Below, in pieces: positions 46,154 through 56,155 of a stretch of 64,000 bases of DNA. Numbering within the stretch: position 1 is the stretch's first letter; each line of letters starts with the position of its first letter. The stretch is from NCBI RefSeq assembly GCF_000373965.1, contig NZ_KB892867.1, forward strand, positions 178,857 through 242,856, in the 5' to 3' direction. Made by a program: the position numbers and the translations under genes. The notes under the pieces were generated by a model. It was not told the origin of the DNA and did not search any database. It was given only the letters and a program-made list of their open reading frames with translations. Source of the stretch: Uliginosibacterium gangwonense DSM 18521 (GTDB lineage: Bacteria > Pseudomonadota > Gammaproteobacteria > Burkholderiales > Rhodocyclaceae).

Positions 46154-46187
46154 ATGTACCCACGTCAATGTCATGACGTGGGTACAT
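46154..46187. repeat. 14-bp perfect inverted repeat between convergent genes
   Basis: ATGTACCCACGTCA (46154-46167), 6 bases, TGACGTGGGTACAT (46174-46187). It has no T-run, so it is not a classical terminator, but it lies in the gap between convergent genes and could form a very stable hairpin or be a protein-binding dyad. Confidence 0.75.
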
Positions 46188-46212
46188 GCACTGCGCATGG
46201 GGTGCCCGAGGT

Positions 46213-47526
46213 CTACTCGCGCTCAAACGCCCCCAGGTCGGGTGCCGTGCCGAGGAAGCTCAGCCCCACATTTCCACCTTTATTGATGAGCTGGCTGCCG
46301 CTTGCAAGACGCAGACTGTTGAGCACGGGCAAACTGCCATCGGGCTGGCGGGCCGCATCCCACCCTGCGGTCGACACGCTTTGAAAATCGGCATCGCTAA
46401 TCGTCAGGCCCAGATTCCACGAATTGTATTTCATGTCTGCACCGTTGGTATTCAAGAGCGGATAGCTGCCATAGGCGACGTTGTTGCGCAGCGTGCCCAG
46501 GTTTACCGCATTGCCGCTAGAGTTGATGCCAAGCATGTTGAAGTCATAATGATTCTTGTAGGCCGTGTTGTTGAAGAAATCATTGGCCAGCGGGTGATGG
46601 TTAGCGTAAAAGCCGGATGCTTTGTTCAGGAATGCCACCGATTTGCGTACCGTATGCTTGACGGCATTTGTTACATACTTATTGTCATAGCCTCCGGCCT
46701 TGAAGCCATTGCCATTTCCCGCAGAGACAGGGGTGCTTGTGTCCGGCAGATACCCTTGCATCCAGGCCCAGGAATTTTCAATCGTGATGGAAGAATAGGC
46801 ATTGATCAGATCAAATCCATCATCTGAATTCCACCACGCCCGACAGCCCCGGAACACGTTACCTGGGTTGTCTGCCAAGATGTGGGCGCCGAAGCCATCA
46901 GCACTTTGCCCTGCACCGTTTGAGGACTTGGGATCGTAGTTGTGGTGTGAATCGGTATTGAGAATCAGGTTATTGCTCCCGTTCTGGAGGAGAAGCCCGG
47001 CTCCCATAATGTGGTGGATATTCAGCTGCTCAAAAATATTGTAGCTGCCTTTGATCCAGACACCCCAGGATTCATGATTCAAATTGTTGTTTTGAGGAAC
47101 TCCGGTGATTTCCAAGCCCTTCATGTAAATCCAGTTGGCAACCACATTGAAACCTTTTACGCGGCAGTCATCCTTCATCTGGCTGAAATCAAACACCGGG
47201 GTTTCACCTGTGTAAGCCCAGTATTGGATGGGCTTGTCTGCCGTACCGCTCTTGTTCAGCGTGATGGCATTTACCACATCGGTTTGGCTGGCACATTTGT
47301 TTTGACCAGCTGTGATGACGTAATTTCCCCCACGGATGTACAGCCGGTCACCCGGTTGCAGGCTTTGTTGCGCACGCGCAAACGTCTTCCACGGCGCTTG
47401 TACACTGCCGTTGGCGGTGTCGTTACCATCTGTGGCAAGAAAATAGGTTGTAGCCCAACATGCTGAGGTACTGCCAAGCAGCATGCATCCCAAGACAAAA
47501 GAAGTACCGAGTTTAAGAAAGTGCAT
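46213..47526 (-). CDS. Secreted right-handed beta-helix pectate lyase-like protein (PL9 type)
   Basis: This 437-residue protein has a signal peptide (LGTSFVLGCMLLGSTSACWA), then TTYFLATDGNDTANGSVQAPWKTFARAQQSLQPGDRLYIRGGNY, the beta-helix start. The middle HHNYDPKSSNGAGQSADGFGAHI, NVFRGCRAWWNSDDGFDLINAY and GNGFKAGGYDNKYV match PL9 pectate/rhamnogalacturonan lyases, including the Asp-rich calcium loop. It probably cleaves pectin outside the cell. Confidence 0.87.
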   Translation of the reverse strand: MHFLKLGTSFVLGCMLLGSTSACWATTYFLATDGNDTANGSVQAPWKTFARAQQSLQPGDRLYIRGGNYVITAGQNKCASQTDVVNAITLNKSGTADKPIQYWAYTGETPVFDFSQMKDDCRVKGFNVVANWIYMKGLEITGVPQNNNLNHESWGVWIKGSYNIFEQLNIHHIMGAGLLLQNGSNNLILNTDSHHNYDPKSSNGAGQSADGFGAHILADNPGNVFRGCRAWWNSDDGFDLINAYSSITIENSWAWMQGYLPDTSTPVSAGNGNGFKAGGYDNKYVTNAVKHTVRKSVAFLNKASGFYANHHPLANDFFNNTAYKNHYDFNMLGINSSGNAVNLGTLRNNVAYGSYPLLNTNGADMKYNSWNLGLTISDADFQSVSTAGWDAARQPDGSLPVLNSLRLASGSQLINKGGNVGLSFLGTAPDLGAFERE

Positions 47527-47638
47527 AGTTTCTAGGTATCAGTTTAGTGATAGATCAATCAAAGGGGATAAAACCGAGGTGCTTTAAGAAAAATAAATTT
47601 ATGAAAATATAATTATTGAATGTGAGTTAAACCAATTA

Positions 47639-48286
47639 TTACTGTTGCGCATTGTCGTCGGGGAGCAGCACGGCGGATGGCGACTTCGGATGCAAGACCG
47701 CGCGGTCTCCTTCAAATGTTACGCCAATGATTTGCTTGGTCAGATCGTATCCGGCATGCTTGTTTTCTACCGGCAAGGAATGCGCATCCAAATCAAAAAC
47801 ACGCGCAGCGGCGCACAGGCAGGGTGCCTCATCCGGGGCAGCAGGCGCATCGCTGGTGCATTCGCAACCGGGATAGGCGATGATCTTGTCTGCGGCAATG
47901 ATAAGCTTCTCACTGAAAAATTCGATTTGCGGGTGTTTTTTTGTTGCAGTGCGCAGATCCAGAAAATCCAGGTAGAGTTGTGAGCCGCTGTAGGACTGGA
48001 TGATCAGCGTCCCCGTCTTTTTGATGTAGTAGACATCCGTGATCAGTAATGCCTCACTTTTGCCGACTAGGCGGCCTTGGTGGCGGATGAACAAAGGGCT
48101 GTCCCAAACGCTTGGGGGCGAGGCTTCCCCGGGGTCCTGCATCTCCAGCGTATAGCCATCTATCGTAGCCCGATAGAGTTGTTTATGCTTGTCAGCCGGG
48201 CGGAAGCGGATTTTATCCAGCTCCGCAGCATGGCCCGGGGTGTGCAGGAGCAGCGCCGCAAGGGCCAGGAGAAGCATCTTTTTCAT
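47639..48286 (-). CDS. Secreted protein of unknown function
   Basis: From the ATG at 48286 the product is 215 residues with a signal peptide (KKMLLLALAALLLHTPGHAAE). A Cys-rich stretch (YPGCECTSDAPAAPDEAPCLCAAA) may bind metal or form disulphides. No family is recognised. Confidence 0.65.
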   Translation of the reverse strand: MKKMLLLALAALLLHTPGHAAELDKIRFRPADKHKQLYRATIDGYTLEMQDPGEASPPSVWDSPLFIRHQGRLVGKSEALLITDVYYIKKTGTLIIQSYSGSQLYLDFLDLRTATKKHPQIEFFSEKLIIAADKIIAYPGCECTSDAPAAPDEAPCLCAAARVFDLDAHSLPVENKHAGYDLTKQIIGVTFEGDRAVLHPKSPSAVLLPDDNAQQ

Positions 48287-48490
48287 GATAGGCAAAGAAA
48301 GTCTCTTGAATGTCAAGCCATGATGGCAGGTGGATATTCCTACTATGTGAATACTACACAATTCGGGCATCCTCTGTGCTTTACCTGATCTACGGTGGCA
48401 ACACTGGCGGTGGGGAATAGTGGGTGGGCCGCTTCACCTTTCATCCTGAATCCAGTGCATCGCCTGAATGTTGAAAAGGAATATTTTGTC

Positions 48491-50602
48491 ATGCAGAAAC
48501 CCCGTTTCAAAACCGCACTATTCTTTTGTATTGCCATGATGACATCTCTTTCCGCGTTTGCCGCGTCACCCAACGATCCGTTCCTGTGGCTTGAAGACGT
48601 CAGCGGTACGCGCTCGCTGGATTGGGTCAAGGCCCAAAATGCCCTCACCTCAAAGCGTTTCGAGTCGCAGTCCGGCTTTGACACGCTGCGGCAGGACTTG
48701 CTGGCGGTGCTGGATAGCCCCACGCGGATTCCCTACGTCACCCGGCTGGGTGACTTCTATTACAACTTCTGGCGGGATGCCACCCATCCCCGTGGCCTTT
48801 GGCGACGGACGACGCCCGAGGCGTACCGCCAGGCGCAGCCTGAATGGGAAACTGTGCTGGATCTGGACGAACTGGCCCAGCGCGAAAATGAGAACTGGGT
48901 CTGGAAGCATGCGCAATGCCAGCCCCACGCTGGGGCACGTTGCCTGATATCCCTGTCTCGTGGGGGCGGCGATGCGGTGGTGATCCGCGAATTTGATCTG
49001 GGCAGCAAGGCGTTTGTGCCTGATGGCTTCATGGTGCCTGAAGGCAAAAGCGAAGTCTCTTGGCAGAGCGAGAATGCGATATTCGTGGGCACCTATTTTG
49101 GTGACGGTTCGCTGACGGATTCCGGCTATCCGCGTATCGTCAAACTCTGGCAGCGTGGCACCCCCTTGTCGGCAGCCAGAACTGTGCTGGAGGGCACCGC
49201 AAGTGATGTGGCCGTGTCCGCCAGTGTCCAGGAACACCAAGGCACGCGACATGAAATTATTCAGCGTGCAACGAGTTTCTATACCAACGAATACTATCTG
49301 CATGAAGGGGAACAGCTTGTGCGTGTGCAGGCTCCCGAAGACGCTGTCATTGATTTTTTTGGCTCGCAACTGCTGATTCGTCTGCGCAAGGACTATGCTG
49401 TGGCAGGGGGCGCCACCTATAAGGCTGGCAGCCTGCTGGCCACGGATTTTGCCGCTTTTCAGGGTGGAGAACGCAAGTTCCAGGTGCTCTTTGAGCCAAA
49501 TGCCGACACGGCGATTGAGAGCCTGTTGCTCACCCGTGACCATGTTGTGCTCAATACGCTTGATAAGGTCAAGGGCCGCCTGATGGAGTATTCATTCGAG
49601 GCTGGGCGCTGGACATCCCGCAAGGTAGATGCCCCCGCGTTCGGCAGTCTCGAAATCATCAGTGAGAGTCAAACGGAATCTGATGCAGGGAACGATTATT
49701 TCCTCAAGCTCACCGACTTTCTCACGCCAGACTCTCTATATGCCATGCATGCAGGGCAGGATAGCCGCGAACTGCTCAAGCAACGCCCCGCATTTTTCAA
49801 TGCACAAGGGCTTGAAGTTGTGCAATACGAAGCCAAATCAAAGGATGGCACACAGGTTCCGTACTTCATCGTCAAACCCAAAGGCATGAAATTTGATGGC
49901 AAACAGCCGACTTTGCTGTATGGCTACGGCGGCTTTGAAGTATCGCTTACCCCCGCCTATTCTGCCGGGGTCGGCAAGGCATGGCTTGAAAAGGGAGGCG
50001 TGTATGTGCTGGCTAACATCCGGGGTGGCGGTGAATTCGGCCCACGCTGGCATGAAGCCGCGCTCAAGGAAAAACGCCAGAATGCCTATGATGATTTCAT
50101 TGCCGTGGCGCAAGACCTTATTGCCCGCAAAATCACCACGCCAAAGAAGCTCGGCATCATGGGCGGCAGCAACGGCGGGCTACTCATGGGCGTGATGCTC
50201 ACCGAGCGCCCTGATCTGTTTGGTGCGGTGGTCTGCCAAGTGCCGCTGCTGGATATGCGCCGCTACAACAAGCTGCTCGCAGGCGCATCCTGGATGGGCG
50301 AATACGGCAACCCGGACGATCCGGCAGAATGGGCTTACATCAAGCGCTATTCACCGTATCAGAACGTGCGCAAGGGCGTCCACTACCCGAACACGCTTTT
50401 TGTGACCTCCACCCGGGATGACCGCGTCCACCCTGGCCACGCCCGCAAGATGATGGCCAGAATGAATGCTTTTGGAATCAAGAATATCTGGTACTACGAA
50501 AATACCGAAGGCGGCCACGCAGGTGCCGCCAACAACCAGCAAACTGCACACATGAATGCATTGGCCTATACATTCCTGTGGGAGATGTTGGGCGGACACT
50601 AA
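48491..50602 (+). CDS. Prolyl oligopeptidase family serine peptidase (S9)
   Basis: This 703-residue protein has a signal peptide (FKTALFFCIAMMTSLSAFAA), a beta-propeller part, and an alpha/beta-hydrolase domain with GIMGGSNGGLLMGVM (nucleophile Ser), TSTRDDRVHPGHARKM (Asp) and EGGHAGAAN (His). Its N-terminal DPFLWLEDVSGTRSLDWVKAQN motif is the S9A signature. It is probably periplasmic, trimming Pro-containing peptides. Confidence 0.92.
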   Translation: MQKPRFKTALFFCIAMMTSLSAFAASPNDPFLWLEDVSGTRSLDWVKAQNALTSKRFESQSGFDTLRQDLLAVLDSPTRIPYVTRLGDFYYNFWRDATHPRGLWRRTTPEAYRQAQPEWETVLDLDELAQRENENWVWKHAQCQPHAGARCLISLSRGGGDAVVIREFDLGSKAFVPDGFMVPEGKSEVSWQSENAIFVGTYFGDGSLTDSGYPRIVKLWQRGTPLSAARTVLEGTASDVAVSASVQEHQGTRHEIIQRATSFYTNEYYLHEGEQLVRVQAPEDAVIDFFGSQLLIRLRKDYAVAGGATYKAGSLLATDFAAFQGGERKFQVLFEPNADTAIESLLLTRDHVVLNTLDKVKGRLMEYSFEAGRWTSRKVDAPAFGSLEIISESQTESDAGNDYFLKLTDFLTPDSLYAMHAGQDSRELLKQRPAFFNAQGLEVVQYEAKSKDGTQVPYFIVKPKGMKFDGKQPTLLYGYGGFEVSLTPAYSAGVGKAWLEKGGVYVLANIRGGGEFGPRWHEAALKEKRQNAYDDFIAVAQDLIARKITTPKKLGIMGGSNGGLLMGVMLTERPDLFGAVVCQVPLLDMRRYNKLLAGASWMGEYGNPDDPAEWAYIKRYSPYQNVRKGVHYPNTLFVTSTRDDRVHPGHARKMMARMNAFGIKNIWYYENTEGGHAGAANNQQTAHMNALAYTFLWEMLGGH

Positions 50603-50716
50603 ATCAGAAGGGTGCCATCCGATACGCGTTTGATGTATCGGATGGCACGGTGGAGCATTAATTGATGTGCGTGCTGTGTGGGCGTGAATAAAACCCATTC
50701 GGTTGTATTGCTAGTG

Positions 50717-52036
50717 TCAGGTGCCAATATACTTATTCAGTATGTCATCAAGTCTCTTCTCGTCGGCGTGCCGTATTTTCCCGATGAAGTCGGGCGGGAG
50801 TGAGCCATTTTTTGGGAAGTCCATGGAAAGAAGATCATTGATGACGGAATCCAGCCCATCAGGGAATTCCTTGCTTTCACGCAGCGTTTCATCAATGGCT
50901 TGCCAAAAAGTGGCACCCTGTTCATAGAACAGATGGTAGAGGCTGCGATCCCCGGCCTGATTCTTTCTATCCAGTTCCAGCAAGCCAAGTTTGTAGTCAG
51001 CATCTGGCTTGATGAATTCGGATTTTATGCGTTGAGTTTCTGGACTGCCAGCAATTTTTGCCAAGACATGAAGTGCGTAGTATTGGGCGAGGCTTTCACT
51101 GACCCAGTTTGGGAGTGAATTGTTGCGTGTGCGGGTCATGTCGACAAGCTGATGAAACTGTTCGTGTGCTATCACCATCATTGCGCGATATCGATTGATT
51201 GATTCATTCGGGTCGTCGTCGATGATGTAATTGGCAACAAAGCTGCGGTGGCCTGCCGCACCGTTGATGCCGCGTAAGCGCTTGTCTATTCCTATCCATA
51301 CGACCAATACAGATTCTCTGCGGTTTTCAAGCTTGCTTTTCAGCTTTAATATGTCGGATAGAGCTCCTAGCACTTTTGCATGCATGTCGTTCAGTTGGAG
51401 TCTTTCCACCAGATCAGTGTTGTCAGAAATGTAATTGACGTCAAGCCCATTGAGTTGAACACGGTTTACGTTGCTTGTGTTGATGACAAAGAACTCGGGC
51501 GCACTGGATTCGCTCGGGATTTTCCATGTATCCCCTGTGAGTTTTTTGGCTCCGATGAGCCTGATTGATGGATCGGCAGACTTGATGAAAGAAGCGCTCT
51601 TGTCGCCTTTTACTCGCAATAATGAGCTGGGTTCAGACAACAAAGACCAGCCTGGTTTGGGGAGATGGATACTTTGTTGGGTGGAGGCAAGATAGTCGTT
51701 GTTCACAATATCGGGCAGATCGACTGTCCAATATATTTCTTTGCATCCGGCCGGGCTGACCCACTCTCCCTCTGCGTTCTGCTTCAAGGGCTTGCCATTG
51801 CATCTGGGGCGTGAAACCTGTGATGCCAACCCCCATTCCACTCCTCGGGGGGCGAGCTTGTGCACATGTATGGAGGACTGCAACGTCATACGAATGCTGA
51901 TCTTGACTGGGTGGTTTTCGACTTTGGTCAGGTAATAAGCAGCGCTGGTTGGCGTGGGAGCGATGACGATCCACAGGATCAGTAGTTTGAGCGCAAGGAA
52001 TGCGGGTGAGGATCTTGATGTATTTTTTCTGAGCAT
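50717..52036 (-). CDS. Secreted metallopeptidase-like protein with HExxH...E
   Basis: This 439-residue exported protein has a hydrophobic N-terminal segment (LALKLLILWIVIAPTPTSA). It carries MVIAHEQFHQLVDMTRTRN, then NWVSESLAQYYAL; the third ligand Glu is 18 residues after the second His, as in gluzincins of the M1/M61 style. The remainder has no resemblance that I can name. Substrate and localisation details are unknown. Confidence 0.75.
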   Translation of the reverse strand: MLRKNTSRSSPAFLALKLLILWIVIAPTPTSAAYYLTKVENHPVKISIRMTLQSSIHVHKLAPRGVEWGLASQVSRPRCNGKPLKQNAEGEWVSPAGCKEIYWTVDLPDIVNNDYLASTQQSIHLPKPGWSLLSEPSSLLRVKGDKSASFIKSADPSIRLIGAKKLTGDTWKIPSESSAPEFFVINTSNVNRVQLNGLDVNYISDNTDLVERLQLNDMHAKVLGALSDILKLKSKLENRRESVLVVWIGIDKRLRGINGAAGHRSFVANYIIDDDPNESINRYRAMMVIAHEQFHQLVDMTRTRNNSLPNWVSESLAQYYALHVLAKIAGSPETQRIKSEFIKPDADYKLGLLELDRKNQAGDRSLYHLFYEQGATFWQAIDETLRESKEFPDGLDSVINDLLSMDFPKNGSLPPDFIGKIRHADEKRLDDILNKYIGT

Positions 52037-52271
52037 ATCAATGCACCGTGATGCTTGGGATCGTTCAAGTGCTCATGCTATCCGTCAAGGTGTATTTTGA
52101 GCTTTTCAATGTACTCGCTTCAGCTTGCAACTACGGAAACTGTTACGCACTTGAAATCTACTGCCACTAAATTGCGAGGGCTCGTGTGCGAGACAGAGCC
52201 CTGGCTGGTTATGCCTTGGCCTTAATGCTGCTGGTGAGGCTGCGGCGTATTTGAGTTTGTGTGATTTATGA

Positions 52272-53321
52272 TCACTTTGTGATTCCCGCCTCCCAAGTTC
52301 CCCAATTCTTGACAATATCATTGACCAACGCACCACCGACCCGTGCGAGGTTGTGTGTGGCGGGGAGGAAGCCGCCGGAGTCACTCTTGAGCGATTGGTA
52401 GGGCGTTTGGCCGGGGTGGGGGCGGTCGAAGTTGGAGCCGGTGCGCAGCACGGCCAGCCGTTGGATGTCGAGCAGGCCCGCCTGGGCGCCGCGTTGCAGG
52501 GCGGCGTAGGTGGCGTTGTCTTCTTGCTGGGTGGTGCAGTAGCTGCCTTGGCCGTCGGTCAGCGTGCGGGTCCAGGCGCTGGCATAGTCGCCAAGCAGTT
52601 TGCCGTGCCACCAGGTGTCACCGGCCAGGGTGTCGCATTGGGTGACGCGCGGGGGCTGGTTGGCAGGGGCTTTGAGGTAGAGCTTACGGTAGGCGCGGGC
52701 TTGGTCGCTGTCTTCCAATTCGGTATTTTTGCTCAGGGCGAGTGCTTTCTGGAGCAGGGCTTCATTGAGTTGGAAGACTTCGGTGCGGTAGTCGAGTTTG
52801 GGTTTTTGCCCCGGCCCTGTCGTGCCAACGCCGAAGTAGCCGGTAGGCCAGTTCTTGGGTTTCTCGCGGGCGTCAATTTCGTGCTGGATGCCAAAGTCCA
52901 CCAGATAGCGCGCCCAGGCGGCGGTGCCGAGGGTGCCTTGCTCGGGGTTGATGCCTGCGATGCCAGCGATCAGGAAGTAGGTTTTGTGCAGGTCGAATTG
53001 CGGGTTGAGCACCACGGCAAGCGTGGAAGCGGCGGCGTTGGCGTGGCCCATGCCGGTGGTGAGCAGGCAGACGTCGTCGGTATTACAGCGTAGCGCGGGG
53101 TAGTCGGCAGAGAGTCCGGCTACGGGGACTTGCTGGTCGAGCTTGAAGGGGGCGAGCCAGGGTTCGGCTTCGGGGCCGAACATGCTGATGATGAGCACTT
53201 TGAGCGGGCGCGGGCTGGGGGTGGCGTCTGCAGCGCGGGCTGCGAGGCTGCCACCGGCCAGACCGAGGCAAAGGAGGGCGGGGGCGAGGCGGCGCGTGAT
53301 GTGGTGGGCAGTGTTGTGCAT
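52272..53321 (-). CDS. NUP-family purine nucleoside permease
   Basis: This 349-residue protein has a signal peptide (LAPALLCLGLAGGSLAARA), then KVLIISMFGPEAEPWLAP, LLTTGMGHANAAASTLAVVLN, YFLIAGIAGINPEQGTLGTAAWARYLVDFG and YCTTQQEDNATYAALQRG, the pattern of fungal and bacterial NUP nucleoside permease proteins. Signal peptide and lack of membrane helices suggest a periplasmic nucleoside phosphorylase-fold protein rather than a true permease. Confidence 0.87.
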   Translation of the reverse strand: MHNTAHHITRRLAPALLCLGLAGGSLAARAADATPSPRPLKVLIISMFGPEAEPWLAPFKLDQQVPVAGLSADYPALRCNTDDVCLLTTGMGHANAAASTLAVVLNPQFDLHKTYFLIAGIAGINPEQGTLGTAAWARYLVDFGIQHEIDAREKPKNWPTGYFGVGTTGPGQKPKLDYRTEVFQLNEALLQKALALSKNTELEDSDQARAYRKLYLKAPANQPPRVTQCDTLAGDTWWHGKLLGDYASAWTRTLTDGQGSYCTTQQEDNATYAALQRGAQAGLLDIQRLAVLRTGSNFDRPHPGQTPYQSLKSDSGGFLPATHNLARVGGALVNDIVKNWGTWEAGITK

Positions 53322-53549
53322 GGAGGGCTCCGGTTTGAGTTGGGCCAGGCAAAGAAGGGAGTTTGTGCCAAGTCAGCATAAGAAGGGGGTTGGGATATGT
53401 CAATGGCCTGATTGTCTTGGCCGCCTGCGGGGCTGAGGTTGTGCGACGGTGGCTGCATATGCGACAATGCTGCGTGACCACTGGCGCCTGAATGCTGGGC
53501 GTGAGTGTCTGGTCTGCCTACCAATCGAATATTTAATCAGGAGAGCAGC

Positions 53550-53588
53550 ATGCAATTCCGAACTCGAACTACAACAACTACTTGTTGA
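53550..53588 (+). CDS. Threonine-rich leader peptide before thrS
   Basis: A 12-codon ORF behind AGGAG (53539-53543) encodes MQFRTRTTTTTC: six Thr codons (ACT and ACA) within seven codons. Then TGA. It is followed by an intrinsic terminator 41 bases later and thrS. This is the standard layout of an attenuation leader peptide that senses charged tRNA-Thr. A dense codon run of exactly the amino acid of the next gene's enzyme makes chance unlikely. Confidence 0.85.
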   Translation: MQFRTRTTTTTC

Positions 53589-53628
53589 GGTTTGCCGGAG
53601 TCGCGCTCGTCCTGTGTGTTGAACGAAG

Positions 53629-53655
53629 AAGTGCGGCCCCGTCCGCACTTTTTTA
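53629..53655 (+). terminator. Attenuator terminator between leader peptide and thrS
   Basis: An 8-bp stem AAGTGCGG / CCGCACTT (53629-53636 and 53643-53650) with a CCCCGT loop is followed by TTTTATTTTT. It lies after the Thr-rich leader and 20 bases before the thrS start, so it would stop transcription of the whole operon when tRNA-Thr is charged. I did not find the antiterminator by eye. Confidence 0.85.
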
Positions 53656-53675
53656 TTTTTGCTTGAGGCTTTGAA

Positions 53676-55592
53676 ATGCCGAATATCACGCTTCCAGATG
53701 GTTCCGTTCGTAGTTTTGATGCACCCGTTTCCGTCGCCCAGGTAGCCGCCTCCATTGGCGCGGGCTTGGCCAAGGCCGCCGTGGCCGGCAAGGTGGATGG
53801 GCACGTGGTGGATACTTCCCACGTGATCGGTGGTGACGCCGCTCTGGCGATTGTGACGGAGAAGGATGCTGACGGCCTGGAAGTGATTCGCCACTCCACG
53901 GCCCACTTGTTGGCGTATGCGGTGAAGGAACTCTTCCCGGAGGCGCAGGTGACTATTGGGCCGGTGGTGGAGCATGGCTTCTACTATGACTTTGCCTATT
54001 CCCGCCCGTTTACCCCGGAAGACCTGGAGGCCATCGAGCGCCGTATGGCTGAGCTGGCGAAGAAGGATATCGCCATCAGCCGCGAGGAATGGGATCGTGA
54101 CGAAGCGGTGAAGTTCTTCCTTGGCCTGGGTGAGAAGTACAAGGCTGAGCTGATTGGTGCGATTCCCGCCGGGCAAACCATCTCGCTGTACCGCGAGGGC
54201 GATTTCATCGACTTGTGTCGTGGCCCGCACGTGCCGTCCACAGGCAAGCTCAAGCACTTCAAGCTGATGAAGGTGGCAGGTGCCTATTGGCGTGGGGATG
54301 CGAAGAACGAGCAGTTGCAGCGTATCTATGGCACCGCCTGGGCCAAGAAGGAAGAGCTGGAAGCCTACTTGCACATGCTGGAAGAGGCGGAGAAGCGTGA
54401 CCACCGCCGAGTGGGCAAGCTGCTGGACCTGTTCCACCTGCAAGACGAAGCGCCGGGCATGGTGTTCTGGCACCCCAAGGGCTGGACGCTGTGGCAGCAG
54501 GTGGAGCAGTACATGCGTGCCCGCCTGAATGCATCTGGTTACCAGGAAGTGCGTACCCCGATGGTGATGGACCGTACCCTGTGGGAGAAGTCCGGCCATT
54601 GGGATAACTACCGCGACAACATGTTCACCACCGAGTCGGAAAAGCGCGATTACGCCGTGAAGCCGATGAACTGTCCGGGGCACGTGCAGATTTTCAACCA
54701 TGGTCTGCGCTCTTACCGCGAGCTGCCGTTGCGGCTGGCCGAGTTCGGTTCCTGTCACCGTAACGAACCTTCTGGTGCGTTGCACGGCTTGATGCGTGTG
54801 CGTGGTTTTGTGCAGGACGATGCACACATTTTTGCAACTGAAGACCAGATCGAATCCGAAGCCATGGCCTTTGATACGCTGCTGATGAGCGTGTACAAGG
54901 ACTTCGGCTTTAAGGATGTGGCCGTCAAATTGGCGTTGCGCCCGGAAAAACGTGCCGGTTCCGACGCGGTATGGGACAAGGCCGAAGAGGGCCTGCGTGC
55001 TGCGCTGCGCGCCTCCGGCAAGGAATGGGAAGAGCTGCCCGGCGAGGGCGCCTTCTACGGCCCGAAGGTGGAATACCACATCAAGGATGCGCTGGGGCGC
55101 TCCTGGCAGTGCGGCACGATCCAACTGGACTTCGTGTTGCCCGAACGGCTAGGGGCCGAGTATGTAGCGGAAGACAATACCCGTAAGCGCCCGGTGATGT
55201 TGCACCGCGCGATTCTGGGTTCGCTGGAGCGTTTCCTGGGGATTCTCATCGAAAACCACGGTGGCGCCTTCCCGATGTGGCTGGCCCCGCTGCAGGCGGT
55301 GGTGCTGAATATCTCTGAAGCACAGGGCGAATATGTGGCCGATTTGACCCAAAAGCTGCGCGAAGCAGGCTTCCGCGTTGAAGCAGATTTGCGGAATGAG
55401 AAAATTAACTATAAAATCCGAGAACATAGCTTGCAGAAGCTGCCCTACCTGCTTGTTGTCGGCGACAAGGAAAAAGAAGCTGGCAAGGTCGCGGTAAGAG
55501 TGCGCGGCGGTCAGGATCTGGGGCAAATGTCCATTGCAGAACTGGTTGAGCGTTGGCAACGCGAAGTAGTCAGTCGCGGCGCTGAGGCTTAG
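53676..55592 (+). CDS. thrS: Threonyl-tRNA synthetase
   Basis: This 638-residue class II synthetase charges tRNA-Thr. It has an N-terminal TGS domain ([22 protein letters not shown]), an editing domain with [11 protein letters not shown], the catalytic core ([44 protein letters not shown], motif 3 [14 protein letters not shown]) and an anticodon-binding C-terminus. It heads thrS-infC-rpmI-rplT behind a Thr leader peptide. Confidence 0.97.
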   Translation: MPNITLPDGSVRSFDAPVSVAQVAASIGAGLAKAAVAGKVDGHVVDTSHVIGGDAALAIVTEKDADGLEVIRHSTAHLLAYAVKELFPEAQVTIGPVVEHGFYYDFAYSRPFTPEDLEAIERRMAELAKKDIAISREEWDRDEAVKFFLGLGEKYKAELIGAIPAGQTISLYREGDFIDLCRGPHVPSTGKLKHFKLMKVAGAYWRGDAKNEQLQRIYGTAWAKKEELEAYLHMLEEAEKRDHRRVGKLLDLFHLQDEAPGMVFWHPKGWTLWQQVEQYMRARLNASGYQEVRTPMVMDRTLWEKSGHWDNYRDNMFTTESEKRDYAVKPMNCPGHVQIFNHGLRSYRELPLRLAEFGSCHRNEPSGALHGLMRVRGFVQDDAHIFATEDQIESEAMAFDTLLMSVYKDFGFKDVAVKLALRPEKRAGSDAVWDKAEEGLRAALRASGKEWEELPGEGAFYGPKVEYHIKDALGRSWQCGTIQLDFVLPERLGAEYVAEDNTRKRPVMLHRAILGSLERFLGILIENHGGAFPMWLAPLQAVVLNISEAQGEYVADLTQKLREAGFRVEADLRNEKINYKIREHSLQKLPYLLVVGDKEKEAGKVAVRVRGGQDLGQMSIAELVERWQREVVSRGAEA

Positions 55593-55620
55593 TTTTTTTA
55601 ATTTTTAGGAGATTGTTACC

Positions 55621-56145
55621 ATCGCTCAGGAAAAGAACGCACATCGTATCAACCGGGAAATTGGTGTTCCCGAGGTACGATTGGTAGGCGAAGACAGCGA
55701 ACAACTTGGTGTTGTCCCAACCTCTCAGGCTTTGGCCATGGCAGAGGAAGCAGGAGTGGATCTGGTGGAAATTGCGCCTCAGGCCAAACCACCGGTTTGC
55801 CGTCTGATGGACTATGGCAAGTTCAAGTACCAAGAGCAGAAGCGGGCTCACGAAGCCAAGCTCAAGCAAAAGCAGATCCAGGTGAAGGAAGTGAAACTTC
55901 GCCCGGGTACTGATGAAAACGATTACCAGATCAAGATGCGCAACATGACGCGCTTCCTGGAAGAAGGCGACAAGGTCAAGGTGACCCTGCGTTACCGTGG
56001 CCGTGAAATGGCCCACCAGGAATTTGGTATTCGCCAGCTTGAGCGCATCAAGGCCGATTTGGTTGAGCTCGCAGTGGTGGAACAGTTTCCCAAGCTGGAA
56101 GGGCGCCAACTCATCATGGTGATTGCGCCCAAGAAGAAGGTTTGA
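55621..56145 (+). CDS. infC: Translation initiation factor IF-3 (rare ATC start)
   Basis: This 174-residue factor keeps ribosomal subunits apart and checks the start codon. The conserved N-terminus [20 protein letters not shown] begins only after ATC (55621-55623), with AGGAG nine bases upstream; the first ATG in frame is deep inside. Rare start codons let IF-3 repress its own gene. Further signatures: [46 protein letters not shown]. Confidence 0.93.
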   Translation: MAQEKNAHRINREIGVPEVRLVGEDSEQLGVVPTSQALAMAEEAGVDLVEIAPQAKPPVCRLMDYGKFKYQEQKRAHEAKLKQKQIQVKEVKLRPGTDENDYQIKMRNMTRFLEEGDKVKVTLRYRGREMAHQEFGIRQLERIKADLVELAVVEQFPKLEGRQLIMVIAPKKKV

Positions 56146-56155
56146 TTCGATTTCT

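Noticed and set aside
53400..55124. 574-codon minus-strand open frame opposite thrS
   Set aside because: It is antisense to a complete thrS with all motifs, has no ribosome site, and shows the His/Arg/Gln-rich composition of a reverse-strand shadow.
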